A stretch of DNA of 64,000 nucleotides from [Eubacterium] yurii (GTDB taxonomy: Bacteria; Bacillota; Clostridia; Peptostreptococcales; Filifactoraceae). The DNA lies in contig FUZS01000007.1 in NCBI GenBank assembly GCA_900167215.1, positions 62,001 to 126,000 of the forward strand, given 5' to 3'. Shown in pieces: positions 25,960 through 34,630 of this stretch; position 1 is the stretch's first letter; every line of letters starts with the position of its first letter. The notes beneath the pieces are model-generated. The model was not told where the DNA came from, searched no databases, and saw only the letters and a program-made list of their open reading frames with translations. A program made the position numbers and the translations under genes.

Positions 25960-26994
25960 CTATTCATAGTGAAATCTAATTACTTCTTCCTTCGTATCTA
26001 CTGTCGCCCTTACTCCAAAAGGTATGATACATCTTGGTGTGGAATGTCCTGAATTTATATTATATACTATTGACAAATCGCAAGTAGAAAGTTCTTCCAG
26101 CAAAATCTCCTTATATTCGTCATAATAAGTATCATCTTGCGGTTTTCCTACCAAAAGTCCTGAAATTACATCAAATATCCCATACTCTTTTAAGGCTCTA
26201 ATCATTTTTTGGTAAAAAGATGGCTCAGGTCTATTTTCGCTTGTTTCAAGGAATAATATCTTATCTTTCCACTGCTCCAAACTTGGAAAAATCTCATATT
26301 TTTGACAGATGGACACAGTATCTTCAAATCTGTAATTTTCAAAGATATTAAAGATAGTTTCTATACAGCCTCCCAATATCTCACCTTCAAACATTGCCTT
26401 TCCTTTTATAAGCTCAAAGCCCTTATTAGGGAAACTCTCCATTTCCTTGCCTATAGCAGCTTCACTGAAGTCCTCTCTCTCCTTATACCAGACATCACTT
26501 GGTCGAATTTCACTTATTTGACCTGTAGTAATTAATTCTTCAAAATATTTTTTCGTATATGGTAGCATCTCAGTTGAAAGCTCGCAGACATCAGGTAAAA
26601 AAGCCTGTCCATAGAAAGTTTTAATTCCTAATTTATTTAACATAAGATGATTTATAGTGGTATCTGAAAATCCAAGGAAGATTTTCTGCTTTACAGCATT
26701 TTTAAGCTCGTCTTTATCAAATAGGTAGGGCAAGAGCCTATATGTGTCTTCTCCGCCAATAGCACATAGAATCATATCAATACTATCATCTTCAAAGGCA
26801 GTTATCAAATCCTGAGCTCTACACTTAGGCTTATCCTTTATAAAGTCCATACCCTTTAGTGCATGTGGCAAAAACTCAAGCTCTATACCATAGTCACTTA
26901 TCCTTTTCTTTCCTATTTCAAGCTCATGTTTGATGAAATCTTCTCCAAGAATACCGCTTGACAAACTTACTATTCCAATCTTTTTTACCTTCAT
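25960..26994 (-). CDS. S66-family serine peptidase (LD-carboxypeptidase / MccF-like)
   Basis: A 344-residue cytosolic peptidase of family S66. The nucleophilic elbow is GFSDTT (about residues 109-114), preceded by the family's AIGGEDTYRLLPYL. GGCIETI (about 209-215) and LFLETSENRP carry the acidic residue, and NINSGHSTPRCIIPFG near the C-terminus carries the catalytic histidine. S66 enzymes either cut the L,D-bond of muropeptides in wall recycling (LdcA) or inactivate microcin C-type peptide-nucleotides (MccF). Length and sequence fit both, and no microcin genes are adjacent. Confidence 0.88.
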   Translation of the reverse strand: MKVKKIGIVSLSSGILGEDFIKHELEIGKKRISDYGIELEFLPHALKGMDFIKDKPKCRAQDLITAFEDDSIDMILCAIGGEDTYRLLPYLFDKDELKNAVKQKIFLGFSDTTINHLMLNKLGIKTFYGQAFLPDVCELSTEMLPYTKKYFEELITTGQISEIRPSDVWYKEREDFSEAAIGKEMESFPNKGFELIKGKAMFEGEILGGCIETIFNIFENYRFEDTVSICQKYEIFPSLEQWKDKILFLETSENRPEPSFYQKMIRALKEYGIFDVISGLLVGKPQDDTYYDEYKEILLEELSTCDLSIVYNINSGHSTPRCIIPFGVRATVDTKEEVIRFHYE

Positions 26995-27122
26995 AATCTT
27001 ATCCTCTCTTTATATAATAGCTTCAAATTTTCCAATTGAAAATCTTATAAAAAATATTAATATCTAAATATTTTTTATACAACACTATACATTGCATAGA
27101 TTTTTCCGGTATTGTTATTTTT

Positions 27123-27235
27123 ATACTAACTACCGTTTATAATGTCATATATTTAGACTTATTGAAATATTATTTTTTAGTTTTCAATAACAATACTTAA
27201 TATATATTTATGACTATTTAATTGGTCTTTATTAT
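27123..27235. repeat. Interspersed repeat A, copy 2 (degenerate)
   Basis: A 113-bp unit from ATACTAACTACC to GGTCTTTATTAT, with the same core blocks (TTTATAATGTCATATAT, ATTGAAATAT) as copies 1 and 3. The right end has lost the TAGTAT terminus. It occupies most of the 292-bp gap upstream of the zinc-ribbon membrane protein's 3' end. Confidence 0.7.
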
Positions 27236-27286
27236 TAGCAACCCCACTTTCTATTATAGTAAAAATATTAGAATATTTAAAAAAAT

Positions 27287-28867
27287 CTAAGAGTATTGTG
27301 TAATCACCCAATCATGCTCCTTCATATCAAGTTCCTGTCCGCAAAACTCACATTTCTTACCATCTATCAAGGATAGATTGCCCCCGCAACTTTTACATTT
27401 TAAAATTGAAGGTCCACATACTGCTTGAGTTTTACAGTCTTCATTTTTTTGAAGATACATTCTCACTTTTTCTTTTTTTTCTTCTATCTTACCGTTTTTC
27501 AACTCTCTAATCAGCAAAATCGCATTTACCATAGCTGTTTGCATAGCGTCTTTTACCTGGTAAAAATCCATCATTATTCTTATTATATCAATATCTACCA
27601 CATCTTTATATTGTTGCAACTTTTCTGATAGGTCGCAGTCAGAAAATGCGTTGATTTCTTTGACATTATCTGCAAAATGCACAGCATTTAGCTTATTTTC
27701 TATACCCCCGAAGAAACTTTGAATAGAAAACAAAGGATCGTATTTTCTAACTGATTCAGCTCTTCTCATTTCTTGTTTCAAGCTTTCTTTATAATTATAC
27801 AGCAAGTCTGGATCAACTATTTCAATGTATTCAGATATTATTGCTATAATCGGTCCTATAAAAAACATAACTATTGTTATTACTACACCTCCCGCTAATG
27901 CAAATAAAAATGCATTTGGTATAGCATATAAAAATTTCATAGCTAAATCCATATCGTCTGATTTGAAAAACGGTAGGTAAAAACCGGCATTGAAAAACAT
28001 CGTCATTCCAATCATATAAATCCATGGATAAATAAGTTTTATTATATCCTCTTTTTTTCCGGAAGATACGAAAGAATCACGATTAAATCCAAAACTTCCT
28101 ACCCTACTATCCAAGTCTTCTACAGTAAATTTTGTTCCGCAATAATCACATCCGTCCATAAAATTACTTCTTGATGAAGTATTTCCGCAGTTTGGACAAA
28201 TTACATTGCCATCTCCAACGCTTTTTGCAGACAAAAACGTATAGTGAGCAACTTCCTTATCATAGACACGTTTTATATTTTTGCCATTATATTTATAAGT
28301 TCTTGTGGAGAATATCTCTTCATTGACATCATCAATATTATATCTGCCGTCAAAATAAGACTTTGAGCGAACCGGAGACGCATTATTGGAATAAGAACGT
28401 CTGCTTGTATTCAATTCTATCTGTACATTTAATCTTTCCAATCGTTTCTTTTGAAGATAAATACTATGCCATAAAAGCTGAGTAGCATGATTTTGCAACT
28501 TACTATTGTCCCTATTTTTATCTTCACTGTTCATAAAATCACTGTAGGCTGTCTTAAAATCAGTCAAATTTCTTGTCAACTCATCATAGTCTTCTACAAT
28601 CGGATAGTATGGAAAAATAAGATTTAGCGGAAATCCTATATTAAGTCCCAGCCTATATTTTTCACTGACCCACAACCTTAAAAATATTATTATGCCTATA
28701 CTCATGACTATATGACCCACTACTGCAATTAATGTGGGTTCCTCTGCATCACGAGAGCCATAATAACAGATTATTACTCCCACAATATAAATAATGACGG
28801 AGATGATGAATTTTTTCTTTTCAAATTTTCTCCTATCAGCTGAATTATTATCACTATTTTTAGACAT
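27287..28867 (-). CDS. Membrane protein with two zinc-ribbon motifs
   Basis: A 526-residue protein. Two membrane segments lie at about 20-70 and two more at about 280-345. A four-cysteine zinc ribbon sits between the pairs (CPNCGN then CDYCGT, about 219-240), and a second lies at the C-terminus (CKSCGG then CEFCGQ). The region after the second membrane pair (about residues 390-500) is helical and may be a Tim44-like cytosolic domain, though I am not sure of this. It is monocistronic. The topology places both ribbons and the helical part in the cytosol, as expected for a membrane-anchored scaffold. Confidence 0.65.
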   Translation of the reverse strand: MSKNSDNNSADRRKFEKKKFIISVIIYIVGVIICYYGSRDAEEPTLIAVVGHIVMSIGIIIFLRLWVSEKYRLGLNIGFPLNLIFPYYPIVEDYDELTRNLTDFKTAYSDFMNSEDKNRDNSKLQNHATQLLWHSIYLQKKRLERLNVQIELNTSRRSYSNNASPVRSKSYFDGRYNIDDVNEEIFSTRTYKYNGKNIKRVYDKEVAHYTFLSAKSVGDGNVICPNCGNTSSRSNFMDGCDYCGTKFTVEDLDSRVGSFGFNRDSFVSSGKKEDIIKLIYPWIYMIGMTMFFNAGFYLPFFKSDDMDLAMKFLYAIPNAFLFALAGGVVITIVMFFIGPIIAIISEYIEIVDPDLLYNYKESLKQEMRRAESVRKYDPLFSIQSFFGGIENKLNAVHFADNVKEINAFSDCDLSEKLQQYKDVVDIDIIRIMMDFYQVKDAMQTAMVNAILLIRELKNGKIEEKKEKVRMYLQKNEDCKTQAVCGPSILKCKSCGGNLSLIDGKKCEFCGQELDMKEHDWVITQYS

Positions 28868-28953
28868 TTTAACTCCTCCTTTTCATAATAATCATCCTAA
28901 TAAAATATTGTGTTTATTTATAAATTATATCAAATTTATACCTTATTTTCAAT

Positions 28954-28993
28954 AAAAAAACTGCTCTATCATAATTGATAGAACAGTTTTTTT
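28954..28993. terminator. Terminator of the SLH protein gene
   Basis: AAAACTG-CTCTATC pairs with GATAGAA-CAGTTTT around ATAATT, flanked by A-runs and T-runs on both sides. It lies about 50 bp past the SLH stop codon and can work on either strand. Confidence 0.8.
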
Positions 28994-29044
28994 GATTTAG
29001 AATTATTAAATTTTTTGCTGTATTAGTCTAAAGTTATATTACTA

Positions 29045-31312
29045 TTAGTCTACTATATTTGCAAATATTGTTGCTAATTGCTCTCTTGTCAAATTGTCAT
29101 TTACACTTATCTTATTATTAGAACCCTTTACTATTCCTTTTTCTACTAAGGCTGATACATATCCTAATGCCCAATTTGGTACTGAATCTGCATCTTTATA
29201 TTTTGCCAATACTTCTTTAGCCTTAGTTTGATCTAAAGGTTCAACTCCCTTAAATTTGGCTATTGCTACAAAAAGTTCTGCCCTTGTTATATCACTTTGA
29301 GGTCTAAACTTACCTTTTGCGTCAGGAGTGAATATTTTGTTTTCTACTACAGTTTGAACAGCTTTAGCATACCATTTATTATTATTTACATCTGATACAG
29401 CTACCTTTGTTTGTGCTTTTTCTCCGATTATATTTGCTAATACTTGAGCAACTTCAGCTCTTGTCACGCTTTTCTTAGGCATGAAGTTTCCTTTGTTTCC
29501 TTGCATTATACCTTTTTGCACAACTTTTACTACTGCTTCTTTGCTCCAAGTAATTTTTTCTGTATCTTTAAGTGAGTTTACTTTTGTTTCAGCTTCTTTT
29601 GTTGTCATTTTATCTGAAACTTTCACTTCTTTTGATACATTCTTGTGTTCTTGAGTTTTTTCAAGTTTTTCTTGTATCTTGTCTTGTGTTGTATCTGTTG
29701 TTTTAGTTATAGAAGGTATTTTAGCAGGTTCTTGTACCGGTACTGGTTTTGGTTTTGATGACGTACTACCGCCACCACCACCTCCGCCGCCACCTGCTGT
29801 GCTTGGGCTGTTCGATGTTCCTCCACCTGTTGCTGTGCTTGGATTACTGTTTTTATTGTTTTTATTTTCGCTATTCTTGTTTTCTTTATCATTTGAATCT
29901 GATTTCTTTTCCGGTTCTTTTGCCTTGTCAGGTTCTTGTGACTTATCCGGCTCTTTCTTATTCTCAGAATCCTTATTATTTTCCTGTTTTGGAGGCTCTT
30001 GTGGATTTTCTGGTTGAGGTACTATTGGATTTGTAGGAACTGCAGGTGTTACATCTTCTTCTTTAGCCTCTGGTAAATCTTCTTTTACTACTTTTATAGT
30101 TACACTTGCTGACAAGTTTCTTGAAGTTGTTGCTGTTATTACAGTCTCACCCTTTGCTTTTGCAGTTACTGTTCCCTTATTATCAACAGTTGCAACATTT
30201 GCTTTAGATGATGTCCAAGTTATTGTATCGTTGTATTGTTCAGGTGATATCTCAAGTTGCACATCTGTTGTTACTGTCGTCATCAGTATAGTATCTGTTG
30301 TTACCTTAATATCACTTATTTTTCCGTAGTCCTCATATCTAGCTGTAACTTTTACATCACTATTAGGCATTGTAAAGCTTGCATTTGTGCTTGATGTAGG
30401 ATTTGATATTACTACACCGTCATTACTTTCCCACCTTACAAATTTCTTTCCTGGCAAAGTTGGTGCATTAAGCTTTATCTCTTCACCTTTTTTTGCAACT
30501 TTTTTATCTGATGAACCACCTTCTACGGTAACATCAAATTCACGTTCGTCAAGTTTAAGGAATATATGACCCTTAAATTCAACATCTTTATAACTCTTGC
30601 TTCTCTCTTGATAATACCTTGTTTTATTATAACTTAAAATTAGTGTAACAGGACCATCTTTTACAAGTTCATCATAATCTTTAATCTTTATTTTTGAAGG
30701 ATTGCTGTTATCTATGCCACCCTTTATCTCCCTTATTTTTAGTAAAGGGTCTGTACTGACACTAATCAGTGCATCAGTGCTTACAGCAAGCATGGCATCT
30801 GTACTTACAGATACGGCTTCTCCATTAATTTTTACAGGAATATCAATTTCATCTTTTCTAACAACTTTATCTAAGTGTGCATCTTGTACTATAGTTTCAA
30901 TCTTTTGACGTCCCATTATTCCTTTATTACTGATAGCACTTAAATCTACTACATTTCTTGATTTAAGTTCAATTTTAGTTAAATTACGCAATTCATATAT
31001 TATACCCCTTAGAGTATTTCCATCTATATTATCTGATTTAATACTTAAAGTCTTAAGATTTTCAAAACTTGCAAGCTTGTTTATATTGCTGATACTTCCT
31101 TTATCCGGTGCTGATAAATAAAGTTCTTCTGCATCCTTATACTGATTAACAAATCCATCACTAATCTCTGTAATACCTTCTGCCTTAACAACTTTACCTT
31201 GCTCTGATTGACTTACAGCTACTGTATAAGCGTAAGAATTAGTTGGCACATAAGCCATAGGTAGTACCAAAGCAAACGCAAGTGCGAAAGCCAATGCTTT
31301 TTTTCTTAACAT
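29045..31312 (-). CDS. Secreted S-layer-homology protein with Ig-like and InlB-type repeats
   Basis: A cell-wall-bound protein of 755 residues. I start it at ATG 31312, after TGGAGGGATTT. A signal peptide (KKALAFALAFALVLPMAYVP) is followed by an LRR-like region (about 40-150) and a short run of VSTD repeats (about 175-200). Next come an InlB/Listeria-Bacteroides-type repeat (about 265-330), a Big_2 Ig-like domain (about 335-410) and a charged Pro/Glu/Lys linker with a glycine run. Three C-terminal SLH domains (about 585-755, with TRAE, TRAE and TREQ motifs) bind pyruvylated wall polymer. It is probably an adhesin or structural surface protein. It is monocistronic with a long repeat-filled upstream region. 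Confidence 0.9.
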   Translation of the reverse strand: MLRKKALAFALAFALVLPMAYVPTNSYAYTVAVSQSEQGKVVKAEGITEISDGFVNQYKDAEELYLSAPDKGSISNINKLASFENLKTLSIKSDNIDGNTLRGIIYELRNLTKIELKSRNVVDLSAISNKGIMGRQKIETIVQDAHLDKVVRKDEIDIPVKINGEAVSVSTDAMLAVSTDALISVSTDPLLKIREIKGGIDNSNPSKIKIKDYDELVKDGPVTLILSYNKTRYYQERSKSYKDVEFKGHIFLKLDEREFDVTVEGGSSDKKVAKKGEEIKLNAPTLPGKKFVRWESNDGVVISNPTSSTNASFTMPNSDVKVTARYEDYGKISDIKVTTDTILMTTVTTDVQLEISPEQYNDTITWTSSKANVATVDNKGTVTAKAKGETVITATTSRNLSASVTIKVVKEDLPEAKEEDVTPAVPTNPIVPQPENPQEPPKQENNKDSENKKEPDKSQEPDKAKEPEKKSDSNDKENKNSENKNNKNSNPSTATGGGTSNSPSTAGGGGGGGGGSTSSKPKPVPVQEPAKIPSITKTTDTTQDKIQEKLEKTQEHKNVSKEVKVSDKMTTKEAETKVNSLKDTEKITWSKEAVVKVVQKGIMQGNKGNFMPKKSVTRAEVAQVLANIIGEKAQTKVAVSDVNNNKWYAKAVQTVVENKIFTPDAKGKFRPQSDITRAELFVAIAKFKGVEPLDQTKAKEVLAKYKDADSVPNWALGYVSALVEKGIVKGSNNKISVNDNLTREQLATIFANIVD

Positions 31313-31387
31313 AAATCCCTCCATGTTTTTGAAATAATATATGCAATACCCATTTTACATAATATAAGTAGTGATTTATATAAGGGC

Positions 31388-31441
31388 TTTTGAACTACTC
31401 TTTAATATCCTTCCTAAATTATAGTTCAAAAAGTCATACTA
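31388..31441 (-). promoter_or_regulatory. Inverted repeat in the leader of the SLH gene
   Basis: TTTTGAACTA (31388-31397) and TAGTTCAAAA (31432-31441) form a perfect 10-bp inverted repeat separated by 34 nt. It lies 75-130 bp upstream of the SLH start. It could be a leader hairpin or a binding site; nothing decides between them. Confidence 0.4.
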
Positions 31442-31786
31442 AAGGACTATTTATTTTGCATATATTTTATTTAATAATAAAAGTTTTTTGTAATTTACTG
31501 TTTCTTATTATACCTTGAAAAACAAAAAATAACAAATTTTTTTAGGTATTTTTTCCTATTCATCTATTATCTAATACCTAAAAGCTATTAACCTATTATA
31601 TTAACTTGCTTTTTGAATTGAATTAAAAGTAGATTAATATTAAACTGATATGTATATCGTCACTTGTTAAAAATGTTTTAGTGTTTTAGTCCTATTTTTT
31701 ATATTTAATTGTAATAATTACAAATAGATAATTTCAATTAATATTAATGGAACTAAGCCAAAAAAAATCAAACTGTACATTTATAT

Positions 31787-31901
31787 TAATACTAAAATCC
31801 AACAAAATAATGTATAAAATGTTTTCATTGCATTTATAATAAAGTATTATTTAAAATAATATTGATTAAAATTATCCATAGATTAAATAGATAATAGTAT
31901 A
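31787..31901. repeat. Interspersed repeat C, copy 2
   Basis: A 115-bp unit from TAATACTAA to ATAGTATA, sharing AAAATAATG, ATAAAAT and CCATAGATTAAATAGAT with copy 1 (2414-2541). It lies 53 bp from repeat A copy 3 in the 847-bp gap between the SLH and DUF4180 genes. Confidence 0.75.
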
Positions 31902-31953
31902 AGATAATCATTGAAAAGTTAGATTTTTTTATTTTATAAAGTGTTGAATATCT

Positions 31954-32066
31954 ATACTAAAAACCAATTAAATAGCCCTAAAATATATTAAGGATAAGTT
32001 GTTAAAAACTAAAAAATAATATTTTAATAAGTTTAGATATATGACATTATAAATGGTGATTAGTAT
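31954..32066. repeat. Interspersed repeat A, copy 3 (inverse orientation)
   Basis: A 113-bp unit which, read on the minus strand, runs from ATACTAATCACC to GGTTTTTAGTAT. By eye it is nearly the same as copy 1 at 10196-10319 across its whole length, which suggests recent spread. Confidence 0.85.
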
Positions 32067-32092
32067 TAATATTATAATAAGGCTTAATAAAA

Positions 32093-32124
32093 CAAAAAAA
32101 GCAGCTCTTATAAAAGAACTGCAA
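32093..32124 (-). terminator. Terminator of the YgjV-DUF4180 operon
   Basis: On the minus strand, GCAGTTCTT pairs with AAGAGCTGC around TTAT, followed by a T-run (TTTTTTTG). It lies about 50 bp past the DUF4180 stop. Confidence 0.8.
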
Positions 32125-32171
32125 AATATATAATGCCTTATATAAAATATTTCAGTTTTTATTTACAGGTA

Positions 32172-32537
32172 TTAGCTTTCTTTTAATAACTTTACTGCGT
32201 TATCCTCATCTTCTACAAAAAATATATCTTTTCCACTGTTGCACTCATAGATAAAATCCCTCAATGACTTGCTGTCATATTTTGAAAAATCACCTATTAT
32301 TACTAATTTCATATTGTAATTTACAACTTTTTGTAGTATATTTCCTGCTATTTTGTTACTAAGATTAAAAAAATCTTCAGTCAAATTATCCTTTTCTATT
32401 ATAAATCTGCTTAGTCCTGTCTCATAAGCTATCATCATCAACATATCAAGCATTGACTGCTCATCTCTTATCTGTATCTTATCTTCCAAACGTGCAACAA
32501 AAGGCTTATCATTAATATTTATAAGCTTATAATTCAT
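32172..32537 (-). CDS. DUF4180 family protein
   Basis: A 121-residue cytosolic protein that matches DUF4180 over its full length: a beta strand start, then RDEQSMLDMLMMIAYETGLSRFIIEKDNLTEDFFNLSNKIAGNILQKVVNYNMKLVIIGDFS (about residues 23-84), the usual core of the family. Members have an alpha/beta STAS-like look. No function is established. It follows the YgjV gene by 15 bp and is probably cotranscribed. Confidence 0.8.
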   Translation of the reverse strand: MNYKLININDKPFVARLEDKIQIRDEQSMLDMLMMIAYETGLSRFIIEKDNLTEDFFNLSNKIAGNILQKVVNYNMKLVIIGDFSKYDSKSLRDFIYECNSGKDIFFVEDEDNAVKLLKES

Positions 32538-32552
32538 AATATTCTCTCTCTT

Positions 32553-33089
32553 TTATCCCTCTGCTACCCTATCTCCATCCAATGTTTTCCAACCGAAGCG
32601 CATAATAGAAACTATAATTGAGATTATGGTAATACTTTCATTTATTACTCCACCCCACGATCTGAATATAACGTCATAGATAAGACAACAAGGTGAATTA
32701 ATAGTTAGATTTGTAATACGAATAATCTTAGCATTATTTGTCCAGCATGCCAAAGTACCTGAAATAGCTCCAAGGCCTGGTAAAATGCTGACAGGTCCGT
32801 CCCATGTCATAATCGTCAGGATTACAATAATCGCAGAAAAGATAATAGCCCATCCCTTCCATCTTACCCACTCCCACTTTTCATAACGAGTAAGCATGAT
32901 ATTTCTCACTACAAGAACCACTAAGCTCAAACAACCGGAATAAGCGCCAAGCAAGCCAAGCTGTACACCAAAGACAAAGCAACCTGCAATCTGCATAAAA
33001 AATAACATCTTATTAGATTTGACCTGATAAGACATCATAAAGAAAAATACTCCAACAAAACCAATGATTTGAATCATCAAATCCCTCAT
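32553..33089 (-). CDS. YgjV-family inner-membrane protein
   Basis: A 178-residue membrane protein with five to six hydrophobic segments. The N-terminal IIGFVGVFFFMMSYQVKSNKMLFFMQIAGC (about residues 8-37) is typical of the YgjV family: a first helix, S-Y-Q, a short basic turn, and a second helix. NSPCCLIYDVIFRSWGGVINE (about 131-151) is the conserved fifth-helix block. The function is unknown. It is first gene of a pair with DUF4180. Confidence 0.8.
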   Translation of the reverse strand: MRDLMIQIIGFVGVFFFMMSYQVKSNKMLFFMQIAGCFVFGVQLGLLGAYSGCLSLVVLVVRNIMLTRYEKWEWVRWKGWAIIFSAIIVILTIMTWDGPVSILPGLGAISGTLACWTNNAKIIRITNLTINSPCCLIYDVIFRSWGGVINESITIISIIVSIMRFGWKTLDGDRVAEG

Positions 33090-33190
33090 TACTCAATACC
33101 CCTTTAAAAATAAAATTTAATAATAATTGCACTATGACACTGTATAATATAGCACTTTTATTAATCCTAATCAATAGTCTTATTTACTTA

Positions 33191-33304
33191 ACAGCAAAAA
33201 CCTTTTAAAGCGTCATTTAATGATATTTGAAAACATATCACCCGAAATTCAAACATTTAGTGTAAAATTAAAAATTGCCTGACTTTTTAATTGGTGATTA
33301 GTAT
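33191..33304. repeat. Interspersed repeat A, copy 7 (inverse, decayed)
   Basis: A 114-bp unit that on the minus strand begins ATACTAATCACC and ends GGTTTTTGCTGT. The left end is intact, while the right end differs from TAGTAT at several bases. Its length matches the other copies, and its left part (TTAAAAAGTCA) is closest to the copy at 35741-35853. Confidence 0.55.
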
Positions 33305-33349
33305 AATTTCATAGTATATGGCATGTAATACTCATCTTAAGTATGATAA

Positions 33350-33697
33350 TTAAATTTCTATAAAATCTGAAATAAATTCTTTTTCAAGATACTCTCTTAT
33401 TGAGCTGATATCTTCAAACTCGGTATATCTCGGAAAGCCCTTGGCATTGCATTTAGAATAGGTCAAATGATAAATCCTATATACTTTTTTATCTTTATTT
33501 TCTATCAAAAATAAGACGTCATCATTTGAATAACTTCTCGCAAGAGCAATCACATCTGCATTTTTAACAGCATCATCATTTGAAAGCTCTGATTTAAGCT
33601 CATTTACGAAAAATATTTTTGAATTAGAAATAATGCCCCAATTAAAATCTTCTCCATACTTTTCTTCCAATTCTTTTATCGCCTCTTCTATTGTCAT
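33350..33697 (-). CDS. Small hypothetical protein
   Basis: A 115-residue soluble protein with an acidic N-terminal helix (TIEEAIKELEEKYGEDF), then beta segments (VIALARSYSNDDVLFLIENKDKKVYRIYHL, about 49-78) and a final helix. The size, acidity and layout resemble SUKH- or immunity-type proteins, but no motif I can name is present. It is monocistronic with a weak ribosome site (GAGGTAATTAT). Confidence 0.55.
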   Translation of the reverse strand: MTIEEAIKELEEKYGEDFNWGIISNSKIFFVNELKSELSNDDAVKNADVIALARSYSNDDVLFLIENKDKKVYRIYHLTYSKCNAKGFPRYTEFEDISSIREYLEKEFISDFIEI

Positions 33698-33790
33698 ATA
33701 ATTACCTCTACTAAGCCCTATATTTTTAAATTAGAGCATTTAAATAATCTTTTTTGTCAGAAGGATAAATTTATAGCAATAACTATTATT

Positions 33791-34381
33791 TTATCTTAGA
33801 CAGCTAATATATTCATTTATCTTTTCTTTCAACTTGAGCCTATTTTCTTCCAAGTCAGGACAAAAGCCTGTAACCCCATATCCAATCATCCTGTAAAGTG
33901 CATGAAATCTATAATTATCTGCTCTTTTTTTATCTCCTGATATTTCCGCCTTCTTAATTTCATCTATTTTACAAACTGAATTGTAATCTTGTCTTTTCAG
34001 TATTCTATGTGCAAAGTGCCACCTTTCTTCTTCCGTTTCATCCTCACTTCTATTTGTAGACCAGACTTTTTTCATCTGTAATATTCGAAAATCTCTGTCC
34101 TCTATTCTTCCATCTTCCTCGTAGATATAGGCTTGCAAGCCCCAAATCCAAAGCATAAAATCCCATATATTGAAATTAATCTTACTTGGAATATCAATAT
34201 TTGAATATTCACAAATTTTTAAGGCAGACTCCTTATCTCCTACAACATAGAGCCTATATGCAAGCTCACATAATAAAGTAACATCTGAACTTCTTGTAAA
34301 TGAAAATTTTTTAGTCAATTTTCTGCAAAGTATGGTAATTTCTTTTCTGCCATGTTTTTGCATTATTTCTTCAAACAACAT
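33791..34381 (-). CDS. Hypothetical helical protein
   Basis: A 196-residue, mainly helical cytosolic protein. Segments such as DVTLLCELAYRLYVVGDKESALKICEY (about 33-59) look like a TPR-type helical hairpin, and IWDFMLWIWGLQAYIYEEDGR is aromatic-rich. I have a vague memory of a DUF6707-type family with this pattern but cannot confirm it. It starts with a good ribosome site and has no clear partner. Confidence 0.55.
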   Translation of the reverse strand: MLFEEIMQKHGRKEITILCRKLTKKFSFTRSSDVTLLCELAYRLYVVGDKESALKICEYSNIDIPSKINFNIWDFMLWIWGLQAYIYEEDGRIEDRDFRILQMKKVWSTNRSEDETEEERWHFAHRILKRQDYNSVCKIDEIKKAEISGDKKRADNYRFHALYRMIGYGVTGFCPDLEENRLKLKEKINEYISCLR

Positions 34382-34526
34382 ATTTACTCACCTATATATG
34401 ATAAAAATTATTAAAACAAGTATTTAATTTACAGATAAATATTATTTATATTTTCAACTATTTCTTTTAGTATATTTATTAGCTGTACAATTAGTTTTAA
34501 ATCTAATTTTTTTCATCATTTTTAAA

Positions 34527-34573
34527 AACTGTCCTACATTCCTTAATACTCTTGTAAGGAATGTAGGACAGTT
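34527..34573. terminator. Strong hairpin past the TraX-like gene
   Basis: A perfect 19-bp inverted repeat, arms at 34527-34545 and 34555-34573, with a 9-nt loop, flanked by A/T runs on both sides. It lies about 60 bp past the stop of the TraX-like gene and would stop transcription in both directions. Confidence 0.8.
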
Positions 34574-34630
34574 AAATTTTTAGATTATATTTTTTATTAA
34601 GTTAATTAGTTTCAAAAATAAGGACTTTAT

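Noticed and set aside
29679-30036. Open frames on the plus strand opposite the SLH protein gene, with proline/phenylalanine-rich products
   Set aside because: They mirror the low-complexity Pro/Glu/Lys and glycine linker of the SLH gene on the other strand, have no ribosome binding sites and no family resemblance.
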